Assembly (NCBI GenBank): GCA_902580445.1
Contig: CACHKQ010000002.1
Coordinates: 1-64,000 of the forward strand
DNA from: an uncultured Pelagibacteraceae bacterium
GTDB taxonomy: Bacteria > Pseudomonadota > Alphaproteobacteria > Pelagibacterales > Pelagibacteraceae
Direction of reading: 5' to 3'
Length of the DNA stretch: 64,000 bases
Under the pieces are notes generated by a model that did not search any database, was not told the origin of the DNA, and was given only the letters and a program-made list of their open reading frames with translations. This document shows positions 54,582 through 63,192 of this stretch, piece by piece; position 1 is the stretch's first letter; each line of letters starts with the position of its first letter. A program made the position numbers and the translations under genes.

Positions 54582-55334
54582 ATGACAAATAATTTAAAGG
54601 CCACTAAGAGAGAAACAAAAACTAAAGGCCAAATAAATATTTTAAGATCAAAAGGTTTTATACCAGCTATTTTATATGGCGGTAAAAGTCCGAATTTAAA
54701 ATTAAGTATAAGTGAAAAATTTGTTGATGAAGTTTTAAGAACGGAAAATTTTTTGTCTACAGTGATAGATCTTGATATTGATGGAAAGAAAGAAAAAGTA
54801 ATTCCTCGAGACGTTAGTTATCATGTTACGTCGGATAAACCTACTCACATTGATTTTATGCGAATTGTTCAAGGTTCAAATATCATTTTAGAAATCCCAG
54901 TTAGATTTAAAAACAATGATCAGTGTAGCGGTCTTAAAAAAGGCGGCGTTTTAAATATTGTAAGAAGAAAAATTGAACTAAAATGTCAGGCAGAAAGTAT
55001 ACCTGAAAATATTGATGTAGATTTAGCTGGTTTAGATATTGGTACAAGTATAAGAATATCTTCTGTTACACTTCCTCAAAATGCAGAATTAACAATTACA
55101 GATAGAGATTTTGTGGTGGCCACAATAGCTGCACCGACAATTGTAAAAGAACCTGAAAAACCAGCTGAAGAAACTGCTGCTGAAGGGGAAGGTGGTCAAG
55201 AGACTTCTGCTGAGGGTGCAGATACAACAACGGCAGGTAAAGAAGGTGAAGCTTCTAAGAAAGACGATAAAGGCAAAGACCCTGCACCAGATAAAAAACA
55301 GTCTGGTGAGAAAAAAACTCCTGATAAAAAATAA
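54582..55334 (+). CDS. rplY: 50S ribosomal protein L25 (Ctc form) with long charged tail
   Basis: The ATG at 54582 gives 250 residues; an upstream in-frame start at 54543 adds non-conserved residues. The N-terminal L25 domain (LRSKGFIPAILYGG, about 22-35) binds 5S rRNA, followed by the TL5/Ctc beta domain to about 185. The last about 65 residues are low-complexity E/K/T/A/D. pth follows 6 bases later, the conserved rplY-pth-ychF order. Confidence 0.94.
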   Translation: MTNNLKATKRETKTKGQINILRSKGFIPAILYGGKSPNLKLSISEKFVDEVLRTENFLSTVIDLDIDGKKEKVIPRDVSYHVTSDKPTHIDFMRIVQGSNIILEIPVRFKNNDQCSGLKKGGVLNIVRRKIELKCQAESIPENIDVDLAGLDIGTSIRISSVTLPQNAELTITDRDFVVATIAAPTIVKEPEKPAEETAAEGEGGQETSAEGADTTTAGKEGEASKKDDKGKDPAPDKKQSGEKKTPDKK

Positions 55335-55340
55335 ATATTT

Positions 55341-55913
55341 ATGCTTTTGCTTGTAGGTTTAGGAAACCCCGGTCCGAATAATACAAACAATAGACATAAT
55401 ATTGGTTTTAAAATTATAGATGCAATAAACTCTGAATTTAGTCTGTCAAAACAAAAACCTAAATTTAAAGGGCTTTTAACAACTGGAAATATTCAAGATA
55501 AAAAAGTTTATGCGATTAAACCATTAACTTTTATGAACAATTCTGGAGTTTGTATCAAAGAACTTATTGATTATTTTAAAATTGATGCAAAAAATGTAAT
55601 AGTTTTTCATGACGATTTAGATATAGACCTAGGAAAAGTAAAAGCTAAATTTGGTGGAACTAGTGCGGGTCATAATGGTATTGAATCTATTGATAAATTT
55701 ATTGGTAAAGATTATTCAAGAGTAAGAATTGGAATTGGTCGACCTGAACAAAAAAGTAAAGTTAACAATCATGTCTTAGAAGATTTTAATGAAAATGAAG
55801 AAGATAGAATTAAAGATATTACTAAAAATATTGTTAAATTAATTCCGGCTTTAATTAACAAAGAAATGGATTTATTTTCAAGTAAGGTAAACCAGAATTT
55901 GAATGGGATTTAA
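55341..55913 (+). CDS. pth: Peptidyl-tRNA hydrolase
   Basis: Releases tRNA from stalled peptidyl-tRNA. The 190 residues have GLGNPGPNNTNNRHNIGF (about 6-23, with catalytic His19-region), KPLTFMNNSG (about 58), and FHDDLDIDLGK with the catalytic aspartate (about 92). It overlaps the start of ychF by 11 bases. Confidence 0.96.
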   Translation: MLLLVGLGNPGPNNTNNRHNIGFKIIDAINSEFSLSKQKPKFKGLLTTGNIQDKKVYAIKPLTFMNNSGVCIKELIDYFKIDAKNVIVFHDDLDIDLGKVKAKFGGTSAGHNGIESIDKFIGKDYSRVRIGIGRPEQKSKVNNHVLEDFNENEEDRIKDITKNIVKLIPALINKEMDLFSSKVNQNLNGI

Positions 55914-56976
55914 GTGTGGTATCGTTGGATTGCCTAATGTTGGTAAATCTACATTGTTTAATGCTTTAACTTCATCAAAAAACGCACAAGCAGAAAACTT
56001 TCCATTTTGTACTATCGATCCAAACATAGGTATAGTAGATGTTCCAGATACTCGTTTAAACAATCTATCAGTAATTTCAAAATCTAGTAAAAAAATTAAT
56101 GCAAATATAACATTTGTTGATATCGCTGGACTTGTTAAAGGCGCATCAAAAGGTGAAGGTTTAGGAAATAAATTTCTTTCACATATTAGGGAGGTAGATG
56201 CAATAGTTCACCTAGTAAGATGCTTTGACTCGGAAAATATACAGCATGTAAATAAAAGGATTGATCCTATAAATGATTTGGAGACGATAAAAACTGAAAT
56301 ATTGCTTGCTGATATTAAGCAAATAGAGAAGAAACTCGAAAAAAATGCAAAAAAAAAATTAACTGAAAAACAAATTAAATTGCTAAATGAAATTTTAGCT
56401 CGACTCAATGAAGCTAAATCTTTTGATATAAGTTATGATTCGGAAAGTAAAAAATTTCTTACAGAAATCGGGCTTATATCAAACAAACCATATATTATCG
56501 TATGTAATGTCGATGAGCAGAGTGTGAGGGATGGAAATAATTATACAAAGCTTTTAAAAGAAAAGTATTCAAATCAAAAATTTGTTTCTATTTGTGCTGA
56601 TATAGAGAGCCAAATAATAGACCTTAAGCCTGATGAAAGAGAAAATTACATGAAAAATATAGGTTTGGAAAAAACTGGTTTAGATAAACTGATTACATCT
56701 GGATACGATTTGCTCAATTTAAATACTTTTTTTACCTCTGGTCCTAAAGAAACAAGAGCTTGGACTATTAAAAAAAATACTGCAGCTCAAAAAGCAGCAG
56801 GAGTAATACATAGTGACTTTGAAAAAAATTTTATAAGGGCAGAAGTAGTATCTTATGATGACTTTAAGAAATATGGAAGCTTTGAAAAAGCAAAAGAAAA
56901 TGGAAAATTAAGAGTAGAAGGTAAAAATTATTTTGTTAATGATGGTGATGTTTTAATTTTCAGGGTCAATCCTTGA
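55903..56976 (+). CDS. ychF: Redox-regulated ATPase YchF/Obg-like
   Basis: Ribosome-associated P-loop ATPase of 357 residues. It has G1 GLPNVGKST (about 8), the switch II DIAGLVKGASKGEGLGN (about 68), an altered G4 NVDE (about 204) that favours ATP, a coiled-coil insert (about 125-165), and a C-terminal TGS domain. It overlaps pth upstream and converges with petC, sharing 24 bases. Confidence 0.95.
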   Translation: MGFKCGIVGLPNVGKSTLFNALTSSKNAQAENFPFCTIDPNIGIVDVPDTRLNNLSVISKSSKKINANITFVDIAGLVKGASKGEGLGNKFLSHIREVDAIVHLVRCFDSENIQHVNKRIDPINDLETIKTEILLADIKQIEKKLEKNAKKKLTEKQIKLLNEILARLNEAKSFDISYDSESKKFLTEIGLISNKPYIIVCNVDEQSVRDGNNYTKLLKEKYSNQKFVSICADIESQIIDLKPDERENYMKNIGLEKTGLDKLITSGYDLLNLNTFFTSGPKETRAWTIKKNTAAQKAAGVIHSDFEKNFIRAEVVSYDDFKKYGSFEKAKENGKLRVEGKNYFVNDGDVLIFRVNP

Positions 56977-57732
56977 CCATAGTCTACGCATACTAAAATA
57001 TACCAAGGTAGATAAAATTATTAGAAAAATCACAACTTTAAATCCTAATTTATGTCGTGTTTCCAAATGAGGTTCGGCTGACCAGGTAAGGAAAGTTGTA
57101 ACATCTTTTGCCATTTGAGACTGAGTTGCTTTTGTTCCATCGGCATAAGAAACTAGATCGTCTGCAAGTGGATTTGACATTTTAATCTTGTTACCGTCCA
57201 TGTATTTGTTGTAGTAGACCCCGTCCTCTAATTGAAAATCAGCAGGTGGTTCTGTATAGCCCATTAAAACTGCATAAATATAGTCAGCGCCGCCCTTACG
57301 TGCTTTTACTAAAACCGACATATCTGGTGGATAAGCTCCGCCATTAGCTGCGGTCGCAGCCTCAATATTTGGATAGGGCGATACAAATTTGTCAGAAGGT
57401 CTTCCTGGTCTTGTGAACATTTCTCCATCACTATTTGGACCATCGGTTACTTCAAAATTAGCTGCTATTGCTTTTACTTGCTCAACAGAAAATTCTGGTC
57501 CGCCTTTTTCACCAAGGTTTCTATAACTTAAAAGGTTCATAGAATGACATGATGCGCAAACCTCGGTATAAACTTGATATCCTCTTTGTAAAGCGCTTCT
57601 ATCAAATGTTCCCGTTATTCCTTTAAAGCTCCAATCATATTTTGGAATTTTCATCTCTTCGGCGTATGAAAAATTTGTAATAATAAAAAAGAATAATAGA
57701 AAGCTTAGAGAAGATCTTTTAAATTTACACAT
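56953..57732 (-). CDS. petC: Cytochrome c1 of the bc1 complex
   Basis: The ATG at 57732 gives an 8-base overlap with petB (ATGTGTAA) and 259 residues; a GTG at 57744 could add 4. A Sec signal (about 8-25) is followed by the haem c motif CASCH (about 46-50) and a C-terminal membrane anchor (about 233-252) with [13 protein letters not shown]. It carries electrons from the Rieske protein to soluble or membrane cytochrome c. The methionine ligand should be in the PPDMSVL region. Confidence 0.94.
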   Translation of the reverse strand: MCKFKRSSLSFLLFFFIITNFSYAEEMKIPKYDWSFKGITGTFDRSALQRGYQVYTEVCASCHSMNLLSYRNLGEKGGPEFSVEQVKAIAANFEVTDGPNSDGEMFTRPGRPSDKFVSPYPNIEAATAANGGAYPPDMSVLVKARKGGADYIYAVLMGYTEPPADFQLEDGVYYNKYMDGNKIKMSNPLADDLVSYADGTKATQSQMAKDVTTFLTWSAEPHLETRHKLGFKVVIFLIILSTLVYFSMRRLWSRIDPEN

Positions 57733-58984
57733 CTCTTTTGTCACTTTTGATAAACTCTGCTTTAGGCATTCCTGTTAAAACTGGCTCTGTTATACTTAGA
57801 GGGAGTGGTTGAGTTTTTTCAATTCTACTAAGTAATGGCAATACTACTAAAAAATGAGCAAAATAATAAATAGTGCCAACTCTAGCCACGAAAAGATATA
57901 AGCCCTCAGCTGGCATAGCGCCTACATAACCAAGCGCTAAAACATCAACTACAAGAACCCAGAAAAATATTTTGTTTAGAGGCCTAAAAACAGACGATCT
58001 TACTTTGCTACTATCAAGCCACGGTAATACCATCAAAATAAAAATTGATCCAAACATTAAAATAACTCCACCAAGCTTATCTGGTACTGAACGCAAAATA
58101 GCATAAAAAGGTAATAGGTACCATTCGGGTACGATATGTTTAGGTGTGACTAATGGATTGGCCTGGATGTAGTTATCGCTATGACCAAGAACATTGGGTG
58201 CAAAAAATATGAAACCTGAAAAAATTATTAGAAAAATTAATAAAGCAAATAAATCTTTAATTGTTATATATGGATGAAAAGGAACAGTGTCTTTTGATGG
58301 TTTTTTAACATCAATTCCTATCGGGTTATTATTCCCGGGCACATGTAAAGCCCAGATATGCAAAATAACTAAACCTAGAATTAAAAAAGGGAATAAATAA
58401 TGTAAACTAAAAAATCTTGTTAAAGTTGGGTTATCAACTGAGTAACCCCCCCACAACCACGTAGTAATACTTTCTCCAACTAAAGGTATAGCACTAAACA
58501 AATTTGTAATTACTGTTGCTCCCCAAAAACTCATTTGGCCCCATGGTAATACGTAGCCCATGAAAGCTGTAGCCATCATAAGTAGATATATTATCATTCC
58601 AAGTATCCAAATAACTTCTCTTGGTGATTTGTATGACCCGTAAAACAATGATCTGAATATATGGATATAAACTGCTAAAAAAAACATTGAAGCGCCATTA
58701 CTGTGTATGTAACGGATTAACCATCCGTAGTTTACGTCTCTCATGATATGCTCCACACTATTAAATGCTAAATCTGCGTGGGCCACATAATGCATTGCTA
58801 ATACGAGTCCGGTTATAATTTGTGACAATAAACAAAAAGTTAATATACCGCCAAATGTCCACCAATAGTTCAAGTTCTTTGGCGTTGGGTAATCTGTTAG
58901 ATGAGAAGCTAAAGACAAAAGTGGCAGTCTATCGTTAAACCACTTTCCGAATTTTGATTTAGGAGTATATGTGTGATCACTCAT
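57725..58984 (-). CDS. petB: Cytochrome b of the bc1 complex
   Basis: Quinol-oxidising membrane subunit, 419 residues, eight membrane helices. The Qo-site PEWY lies in [14 protein letters not shown] (about 282); the histidine ligands of the two b haems are in helices II and IV ([10 protein letters not shown]... [32 protein letters not shown]). The gap to petA is 6 bases, so petA-petB-petC form one operon. Normal length for Alphaproteobacteria. Confidence 0.97.
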   Translation of the reverse strand: MSDHTYTPKSKFGKWFNDRLPLLSLASHLTDYPTPKNLNYWWTFGGILTFCLLSQIITGLVLAMHYVAHADLAFNSVEHIMRDVNYGWLIRYIHSNGASMFFLAVYIHIFRSLFYGSYKSPREVIWILGMIIYLLMMATAFMGYVLPWGQMSFWGATVITNLFSAIPLVGESITTWLWGGYSVDNPTLTRFFSLHYLFPFLILGLVILHIWALHVPGNNNPIGIDVKKPSKDTVPFHPYITIKDLFALLIFLIIFSGFIFFAPNVLGHSDNYIQANPLVTPKHIVPEWYLLPFYAILRSVPDKLGGVILMFGSIFILMVLPWLDSSKVRSSVFRPLNKIFFWVLVVDVLALGYVGAMPAEGLYLFVARVGTIYYFAHFLVVLPLLSRIEKTQPLPLSITEPVLTGMPKAEFIKSDKRDV

Positions 58985-58990
58985 TTAAAA

Positions 58991-59506
58991 TTATCCAATC
59001 CTAATTGTATTTTCATCAACAAAAGCATACTTTGGAATTTCCATATTTGTTGGGGCCGGACCTTTTCTAATCCTGCCTGATGTATCGTAATGAGATCCAT
59101 GACAAGGACAAAACCATCCATTGTATTCCCCTTTATCAGAAAGAGGTACGCACCCAAGATGAGAACAAATTCCCATCATAACTAACCACTCTGCTTTTTT
59201 AACTCTATCTTCATCTTTTTCAGGATGTTTTAGATCATCTAAACTTACTGATTGTGCTTCGGAAATTTCTGAGTCTGTTCTCCTCTTTATAAAGACTGGC
59301 TTCCCTCTCCACAAAACCGTAATTGATTTTCCTGGTTCAATTTGGCTTATATCTACCTCTGTTGTCGCCAATGCTTTAACTGAACTATCTGGATTCATCT
59401 GATCGATAAAAGGCCAAATAGTTGCACCCAAACCAACTGCACCGACCGTGTAACTAGCGGTAAAAAGAAAATCTCTCCTGTTATTTTTTTTTTCTGAGTC
59501 GCTCAT
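58991..59506 (-). CDS. petA: Ubiquinol-cytochrome c reductase iron-sulfur subunit (Rieske)
   Basis: The ATG at 59506 gives 171 residues starting MSDSEKKNNRRDFLF, a twin-arginine signal-anchor typical of Rieske proteins; an in-frame upstream reading to 59581 is not needed. The 2Fe-2S boxes are CSHLGC (about 120) and CPCHGSHYD (about 138). First gene of petA-petB-petC, with hemF divergent about 130 bases away. Confidence 0.96.
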   Translation of the reverse strand: MSDSEKKNNRRDFLFTASYTVGAVGLGATIWPFIDQMNPDSSVKALATTEVDISQIEPGKSITVLWRGKPVFIKRRTDSEISEAQSVSLDDLKHPEKDEDRVKKAEWLVMMGICSHLGCVPLSDKGEYNGWFCPCHGSHYDTSGRIRKGPAPTNMEIPKYAFVDENTIRIG

Positions 59507-59636
59507 AAAGTTAAAATAATATTGCTTTTTATTATAAAATAGGGTTATTTTAAAGGGTTGCCAGAGGCCAGAATGACACACAAATTGAATTAAGTTGTCA
59601 AAATTGACTAGTTATAAACACCGAAAATAATTTTTT

Positions 59637-60488
59637 ATGGAAATAAGTCAGGAAATAGAAAAAAAACTAGTAAGTCAATGGTTTGCCTTTTTACAACGTA
59701 AAATATTAGAAGAATTTCAAAATCTTGAACTAGAATTTTCTAAAAAAAAAAGATTAAAAGTAAAATATTTTAGAAAAAATATTTGGAGAAAAGATAACCC
59801 CCAAGATGGCGGAGGACAATATTATATTTTAAAAAATGGTCAAATTTTTGATCAAGTTGGAATTAATCATTCTACGGTCCAGGGTAAATTTCAGAAGAAT
59901 TATAAATCTAATATTCCTGGAACTAAAAAAAATCAATCCTATTGGGCGTCAGGTATATCGGTTGTAGCACATATGAAAAATCCCAATATCCCAGCAATTC
60001 ATTTTAACACAAGATTTGTTATTACATCTAAAAGATGGTTCGGCGGAGGTATGGATGTTACGCCAAGCAATAAAGATTTTAATGAGAAGAAATTTGTTCA
60101 CAAAAATCTTAAATTCGTGTGTGATAACAATAAAAAAAATTATAAAAATTACAAAAAATGGTGTGATGATTATTTTTACATAAAACATCTGGGGGAAACT
60201 AGGGGAATTGGGGGAATTTTTTTTGATTACCTTTACAAAGATTGGGTAAAAAATTTTAAATTTATAAGAGATGTAGGAATTTGTTTTGTCGAGATAACTA
60301 AAACAATTGTGGAAAAGAAAAAATTCTTAAGATGGACTAAAAAACAAAAAGGTGATCAACTAATTAAAAGAGGTAAGTATGTGGAATTTAATTTACTTTA
60401 TGACAGAGGAACTAAATTTGGATTAAATACTGGTGGTAATATTGATGCAATATTTATGTCATTACCACCTAATGCGAGATGGAAATAA
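59637..60488 (+). CDS. hemF: Coproporphyrinogen III oxidase, aerobic
   Basis: Oxygen-dependent decarboxylase of the haem pathway, 283 residues. The DGGGQYYILKNGQIFDQVGIN stretch (as span about 57-77), NIPAIHFNTRFV (about 118), RWFGGGMDVTP (about 136), RGIGGIFFDY (about 194) and YVEFNLLYDRGTKFGL (about 246) are diagnostic. Its stop overlaps the greA ATG by one base (TAATG). It is divergent from the bc1 operon, which needs haem. Confidence 0.96.
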   Translation: MEISQEIEKKLVSQWFAFLQRKILEEFQNLELEFSKKKRLKVKYFRKNIWRKDNPQDGGGQYYILKNGQIFDQVGINHSTVQGKFQKNYKSNIPGTKKNQSYWASGISVVAHMKNPNIPAIHFNTRFVITSKRWFGGGMDVTPSNKDFNEKKFVHKNLKFVCDNNKKNYKNYKKWCDDYFYIKHLGETRGIGGIFFDYLYKDWVKNFKFIRDVGICFVEITKTIVEKKKFLRWTKKQKGDQLIKRGKYVEFNLLYDRGTKFGLNTGGNIDAIFMSLPPNARWK

Positions 60489-60964
60489 TGGAAAAAGAAC
60501 CAATTACAATTGAAGGATTAAAAAAACTTAAAAATGAATTGGAGGATTTAAAAAATAATAAAAGACCTAAAATAGTTGCGGCTATTGCAGAAGCACGAGG
60601 TCATGGAGATTTAAAAGAAAATGCAGAATATCATGCAGCTAAAGAACAGCAGGGTCATGTTGAAACAAGAATTTTGCAGATAAATGATTTAATTGCCAGA
60701 GCCAATGTCATCGATGTTACAAAAGTTGAAAATGATGGAAAAGTTATTTTTGGATCTACGGTAAGTGTTAAAGATTTAGAAAATAATAAAAAAATTTCTT
60801 TTAAAATTGTTGGGCGAGATGAAGCGGATGTTAAAAAAAATTTAGTTTATTTTAGATCGCCCGTGGGAAAATCTTTAATAGGAAAAAAGGTTAAGGAATC
60901 TTTAATCGTGAATACCCCGTCAGGTGAAAAAAATTACGAAATATTAGAAGTTAAATATATTTAG
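60488..60964 (+). CDS. greA: Transcription elongation factor GreA
   Basis: Rescues backtracked RNA polymerase. The ATG at 60488 gives the usual 158 residues. The N-terminal coiled coil has the tip acidic motif ENAEYHAAKE (about 41) and the C-terminal domain has the SPVGKSLIGKKV stretch (about 123). A start 9 bases upstream is less likely because it would overlap hemF more. Convergent with cca, whose stop is next to its own. Confidence 0.96.
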   Translation: MEKEPITIEGLKKLKNELEDLKNNKRPKIVAAIAEARGHGDLKENAEYHAAKEQQGHVETRILQINDLIARANVIDVTKVENDGKVIFGSTVSVKDLENNKKISFKIVGRDEADVKKNLVYFRSPVGKSLIGKKVKESLIVNTPSGEKNYEILEVKYI

Positions 60965-62209
60965 TTAATTATATTTTTTAATAAGATTATTTAAATCTTC
61001 CTCTTTTAAATTAAAATCGTTTTCTATCCAAACTTTTTCAACTTTTTTAAGTATTTCTCCAATTTTTCTTCCACTTTTAAAACCTTTATTAATTAAATAT
61101 TCTCCGTTTAATGGAAATTCCGGTACTCTTAGGTTTGTGATTTCTTTAATAAGATCATCAACTTTTTTTAGGTTATTTGGCTTTATCACAGCGTAATAAA
61201 ATTTTGTTAAAGATATCATTTTTTCTTTATTGTGAAAAAAAACATTTTTTTTTAGATCTTTTAAAAAAAAATTTCTATTTTTTTTGGCTTCATAAAAATA
61301 CTTATGCAAAAAATTTAGATACTCTTTTAAAAAATTTGAAGTTTTATATTTATGTACAAAATAATTATGATTTTCACTTTGGTCTATTAATAATAGAGCC
61401 AAAACTAAATTATGTTCTAACATTATATATTTTTTAATTTCTCTGTTTTCTAAAGTATTTAATCTGTTCAAATATTTAAATTCAGGAAAAATTACATCAA
61501 AAATTTCTTTCAATTCATCATTTGATACCAGTTCACTTAAATTATCGAGCTTTGTAATTTTTATAATTTCAGAAAAAATTCTCTCTTTTGAAAGTTTGAG
61601 TATTCCTGGAATATTTTTCTTTATTATTTTAATAGTATCTTTGTCCTTTTCGAAATTTTTATATTGAATTGAAAATCTCAAAAATCTTATAATTCTTAAA
61701 TAATCCTCTTCTATACGTTCTTGAGGATTTCCAATAAATTTGATTTTTTTATCTTTTAGATCCTTCCTGCCATTATGTGGATCAAATAATTTTCCATTTT
61801 GATCCAAATAAATTGCATTAATTGTAAAATCTCTTCTATTTGAATCTTTTTCCCAACTATTTGTGAATGAGACTTTTGCATGCCTACCATCTGAAGAAAC
61901 GTCCTCTCTTAAAGTAGTTATTTCAAAAATTTCTTTATCTTGTTGTAAAGTTAGGGTGCCGTGATCGATACCGGTTTTTAAAACTTTAAAACTTGTATTT
62001 GCAAGTTTTTTTATTACTTCGCCTGGAGTTAGTGTAGTTGCTAAATCTATATCTCCAATTTGTTCATTGTTTAAATAATTTCTAACACAACCCCCAACCA
62101 GCATCACATTATTTTCATTTTTGCTATTAAGACGTAGAAATATCTCTTTAATCTTTTTATCTTTATAAAAGGGAAATAAAAAATTTTTTATATTATCAAC
62201 AAATGGCAT
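60965..62209 (-). CDS. cca: CCA tRNA nucleotidyltransferase / poly(A) polymerase family
   Basis: Adds or repairs the CCA end of tRNA. The ATG at 62209 gives 414 residues; the longer in-frame reading to 62263 runs into tRNA-Gln and is rejected. Class II nucleotidyltransferase motifs: MLVGGCVRNYL (about 36), GDIDLATT (about 51), RRDFTINAIYLD (about 124), and the RIEEDYLRIIRFLRF region (about 163). It lies 5 bases after the CCA of tRNA-Gln. The gene is thus next to a substrate of its own enzyme. Confidence 0.9.
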   Translation of the reverse strand: MPFVDNIKNFLFPFYKDKKIKEIFLRLNSKNENNVMLVGGCVRNYLNNEQIGDIDLATTLTPGEVIKKLANTSFKVLKTGIDHGTLTLQQDKEIFEITTLREDVSSDGRHAKVSFTNSWEKDSNRRDFTINAIYLDQNGKLFDPHNGRKDLKDKKIKFIGNPQERIEEDYLRIIRFLRFSIQYKNFEKDKDTIKIIKKNIPGILKLSKERIFSEIIKITKLDNLSELVSNDELKEIFDVIFPEFKYLNRLNTLENREIKKYIMLEHNLVLALLLIDQSENHNYFVHKYKTSNFLKEYLNFLHKYFYEAKKNRNFFLKDLKKNVFFHNKEKMISLTKFYYAVIKPNNLKKVDDLIKEITNLRVPEFPLNGEYLINKGFKSGRKIGEILKKVEKVWIENDFNLKEEDLNNLIKKYN

Positions 62210-62214
62210 ATTAT

Positions 62215-62288
62215 TGGCTGGGGCGCTAGGATTCGAACCTAGGATGGTGGTACCAAAAACCACTGCCTTACCGCTTGGCTACGCCCCA
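62215..62288 (-). tRNA. tRNA-Gln (UUG), CCA encoded
   Basis: On the minus strand the cloverleaf reads: acceptor TGGGGCG/CGCCCCA with the U1-A72 pair typical of glutamine tRNA, D arm GCCA/AGGC, anticodon stem GTGGT/ACCAC with loop TTTTGGT (anticodon UUG), T arm CTAGG-TTCGAAT-CCTAG, discriminator G73 and encoded CCA. It lies 33 bases after ispE and 5 bases before the cca ATG, so it may be co-transcribed with both. Confidence 0.97.
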
Positions 62289-62321
62289 AAGTTTTTTTTG
62301 ATATATCATAAAAAAACACAT

Positions 62322-63179
62322 TTAAATAGTTCTAGAGAGCACACACCAAAATTTTGGAAATCTCTTTTTTATTAATTTTAAGCCAAGTAATGCATCTTTT
62401 TTATTTAAAAATAAGCCAAAACAAGCCGATCCTGAACCCGTAATTCTCGAAAACTCACATTTTTTTAATAAAGATAATTCTTTTAAAACCTTTTTAATTA
62501 TGGGAAATCTGGAAATAATTACACTTTCGAGTGAGTTAGTTTCAGACTTTAATTTATCGACCATTTTCAATTTCGAAATCCTATTAAAAATATTTAATTT
62601 TTTAATTTTATCGTATTTCCTAAATTTGCTATAAATATCTTTAGTTGAACTTTTTTTAAATGGATAAACTATTAATAAATAAAAATTGTGTTTAAACTTT
62701 AAATTTTCAATTTTAAGGAAATTTTCTTGAATAATTTTATTGCTTTTGAAAAATATTTTGAAATCTGAACCAAGATATCTTGCAAAATAATTAATATCGT
62801 TATCTATTATTTTACGCTTTTTATAAAAATATTTAATTATTGTTGCAGCATTACTTGAACCTCCGCCAAGTCCAGAGAAGACTGGTATATTTTTTTTTAT
62901 TTTTATTTCGTAATTTGACCTATTATTTATAATGTTTTTTTTTCTCAAAAAATATAAACTTTTCAATGCAGAATTATTTTCAAGTTTAATATTTTTTTTA
63001 AATTTTCCTGTAAATTTGAATTTATCTTTTTGTCCGTTTATTTTTTTTATTACTATCTGATCATGGAGATTGGTCAAAAAAATTATAGACTGAATATCAT
63101 GATATTCATGGTTGATTTTTTTGCCTATTTTTAGCGATAAATTAATTTTAGCTGGTGATTTTAAAAATGCTTTAACCAT
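62322..63179 (-). CDS. ispE: 4-diphosphocytidyl-2-C-methyl-D-erythritol kinase
   Basis: GHMP kinase of the MEP isoprenoid pathway, 285 residues. The N-terminal SPAKINLSLKIGKK (about 8-21) holds the catalytic-region lysine; the ATP loop is VFSGLGGGSSNAATI (about 95) and the C-terminal ITGSGSACFGLF (about 248) is the third motif. The sequence is very lysine/isoleucine-rich. It is 13 bases downstream of the TPR gene and upstream of tRNA-Gln. Confidence 0.95.
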   Translation of the reverse strand: MVKAFLKSPAKINLSLKIGKKINHEYHDIQSIIFLTNLHDQIVIKKINGQKDKFKFTGKFKKNIKLENNSALKSLYFLRKKNIINNRSNYEIKIKKNIPVFSGLGGGSSNAATIIKYFYKKRKIIDNDINYFARYLGSDFKIFFKSNKIIQENFLKIENLKFKHNFYLLIVYPFKKSSTKDIYSKFRKYDKIKKLNIFNRISKLKMVDKLKSETNSLESVIISRFPIIKKVLKELSLLKKCEFSRITGSGSACFGLFLNKKDALLGLKLIKKRFPKFWCVLSRTI

Positions 63180-63192
63180 AATGCTATAATTA

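Noticed and set aside
59507..59581. Longer start for the Rieske protein
   Set aside because: The added residues are not conserved; the twin-arginine signal begins just after the ATG at 59506.
62210..62263. Upstream extension of the cca frame to 62263
   Set aside because: The extension is part of tRNA-Gln; homology begins at the ATG at 62209.
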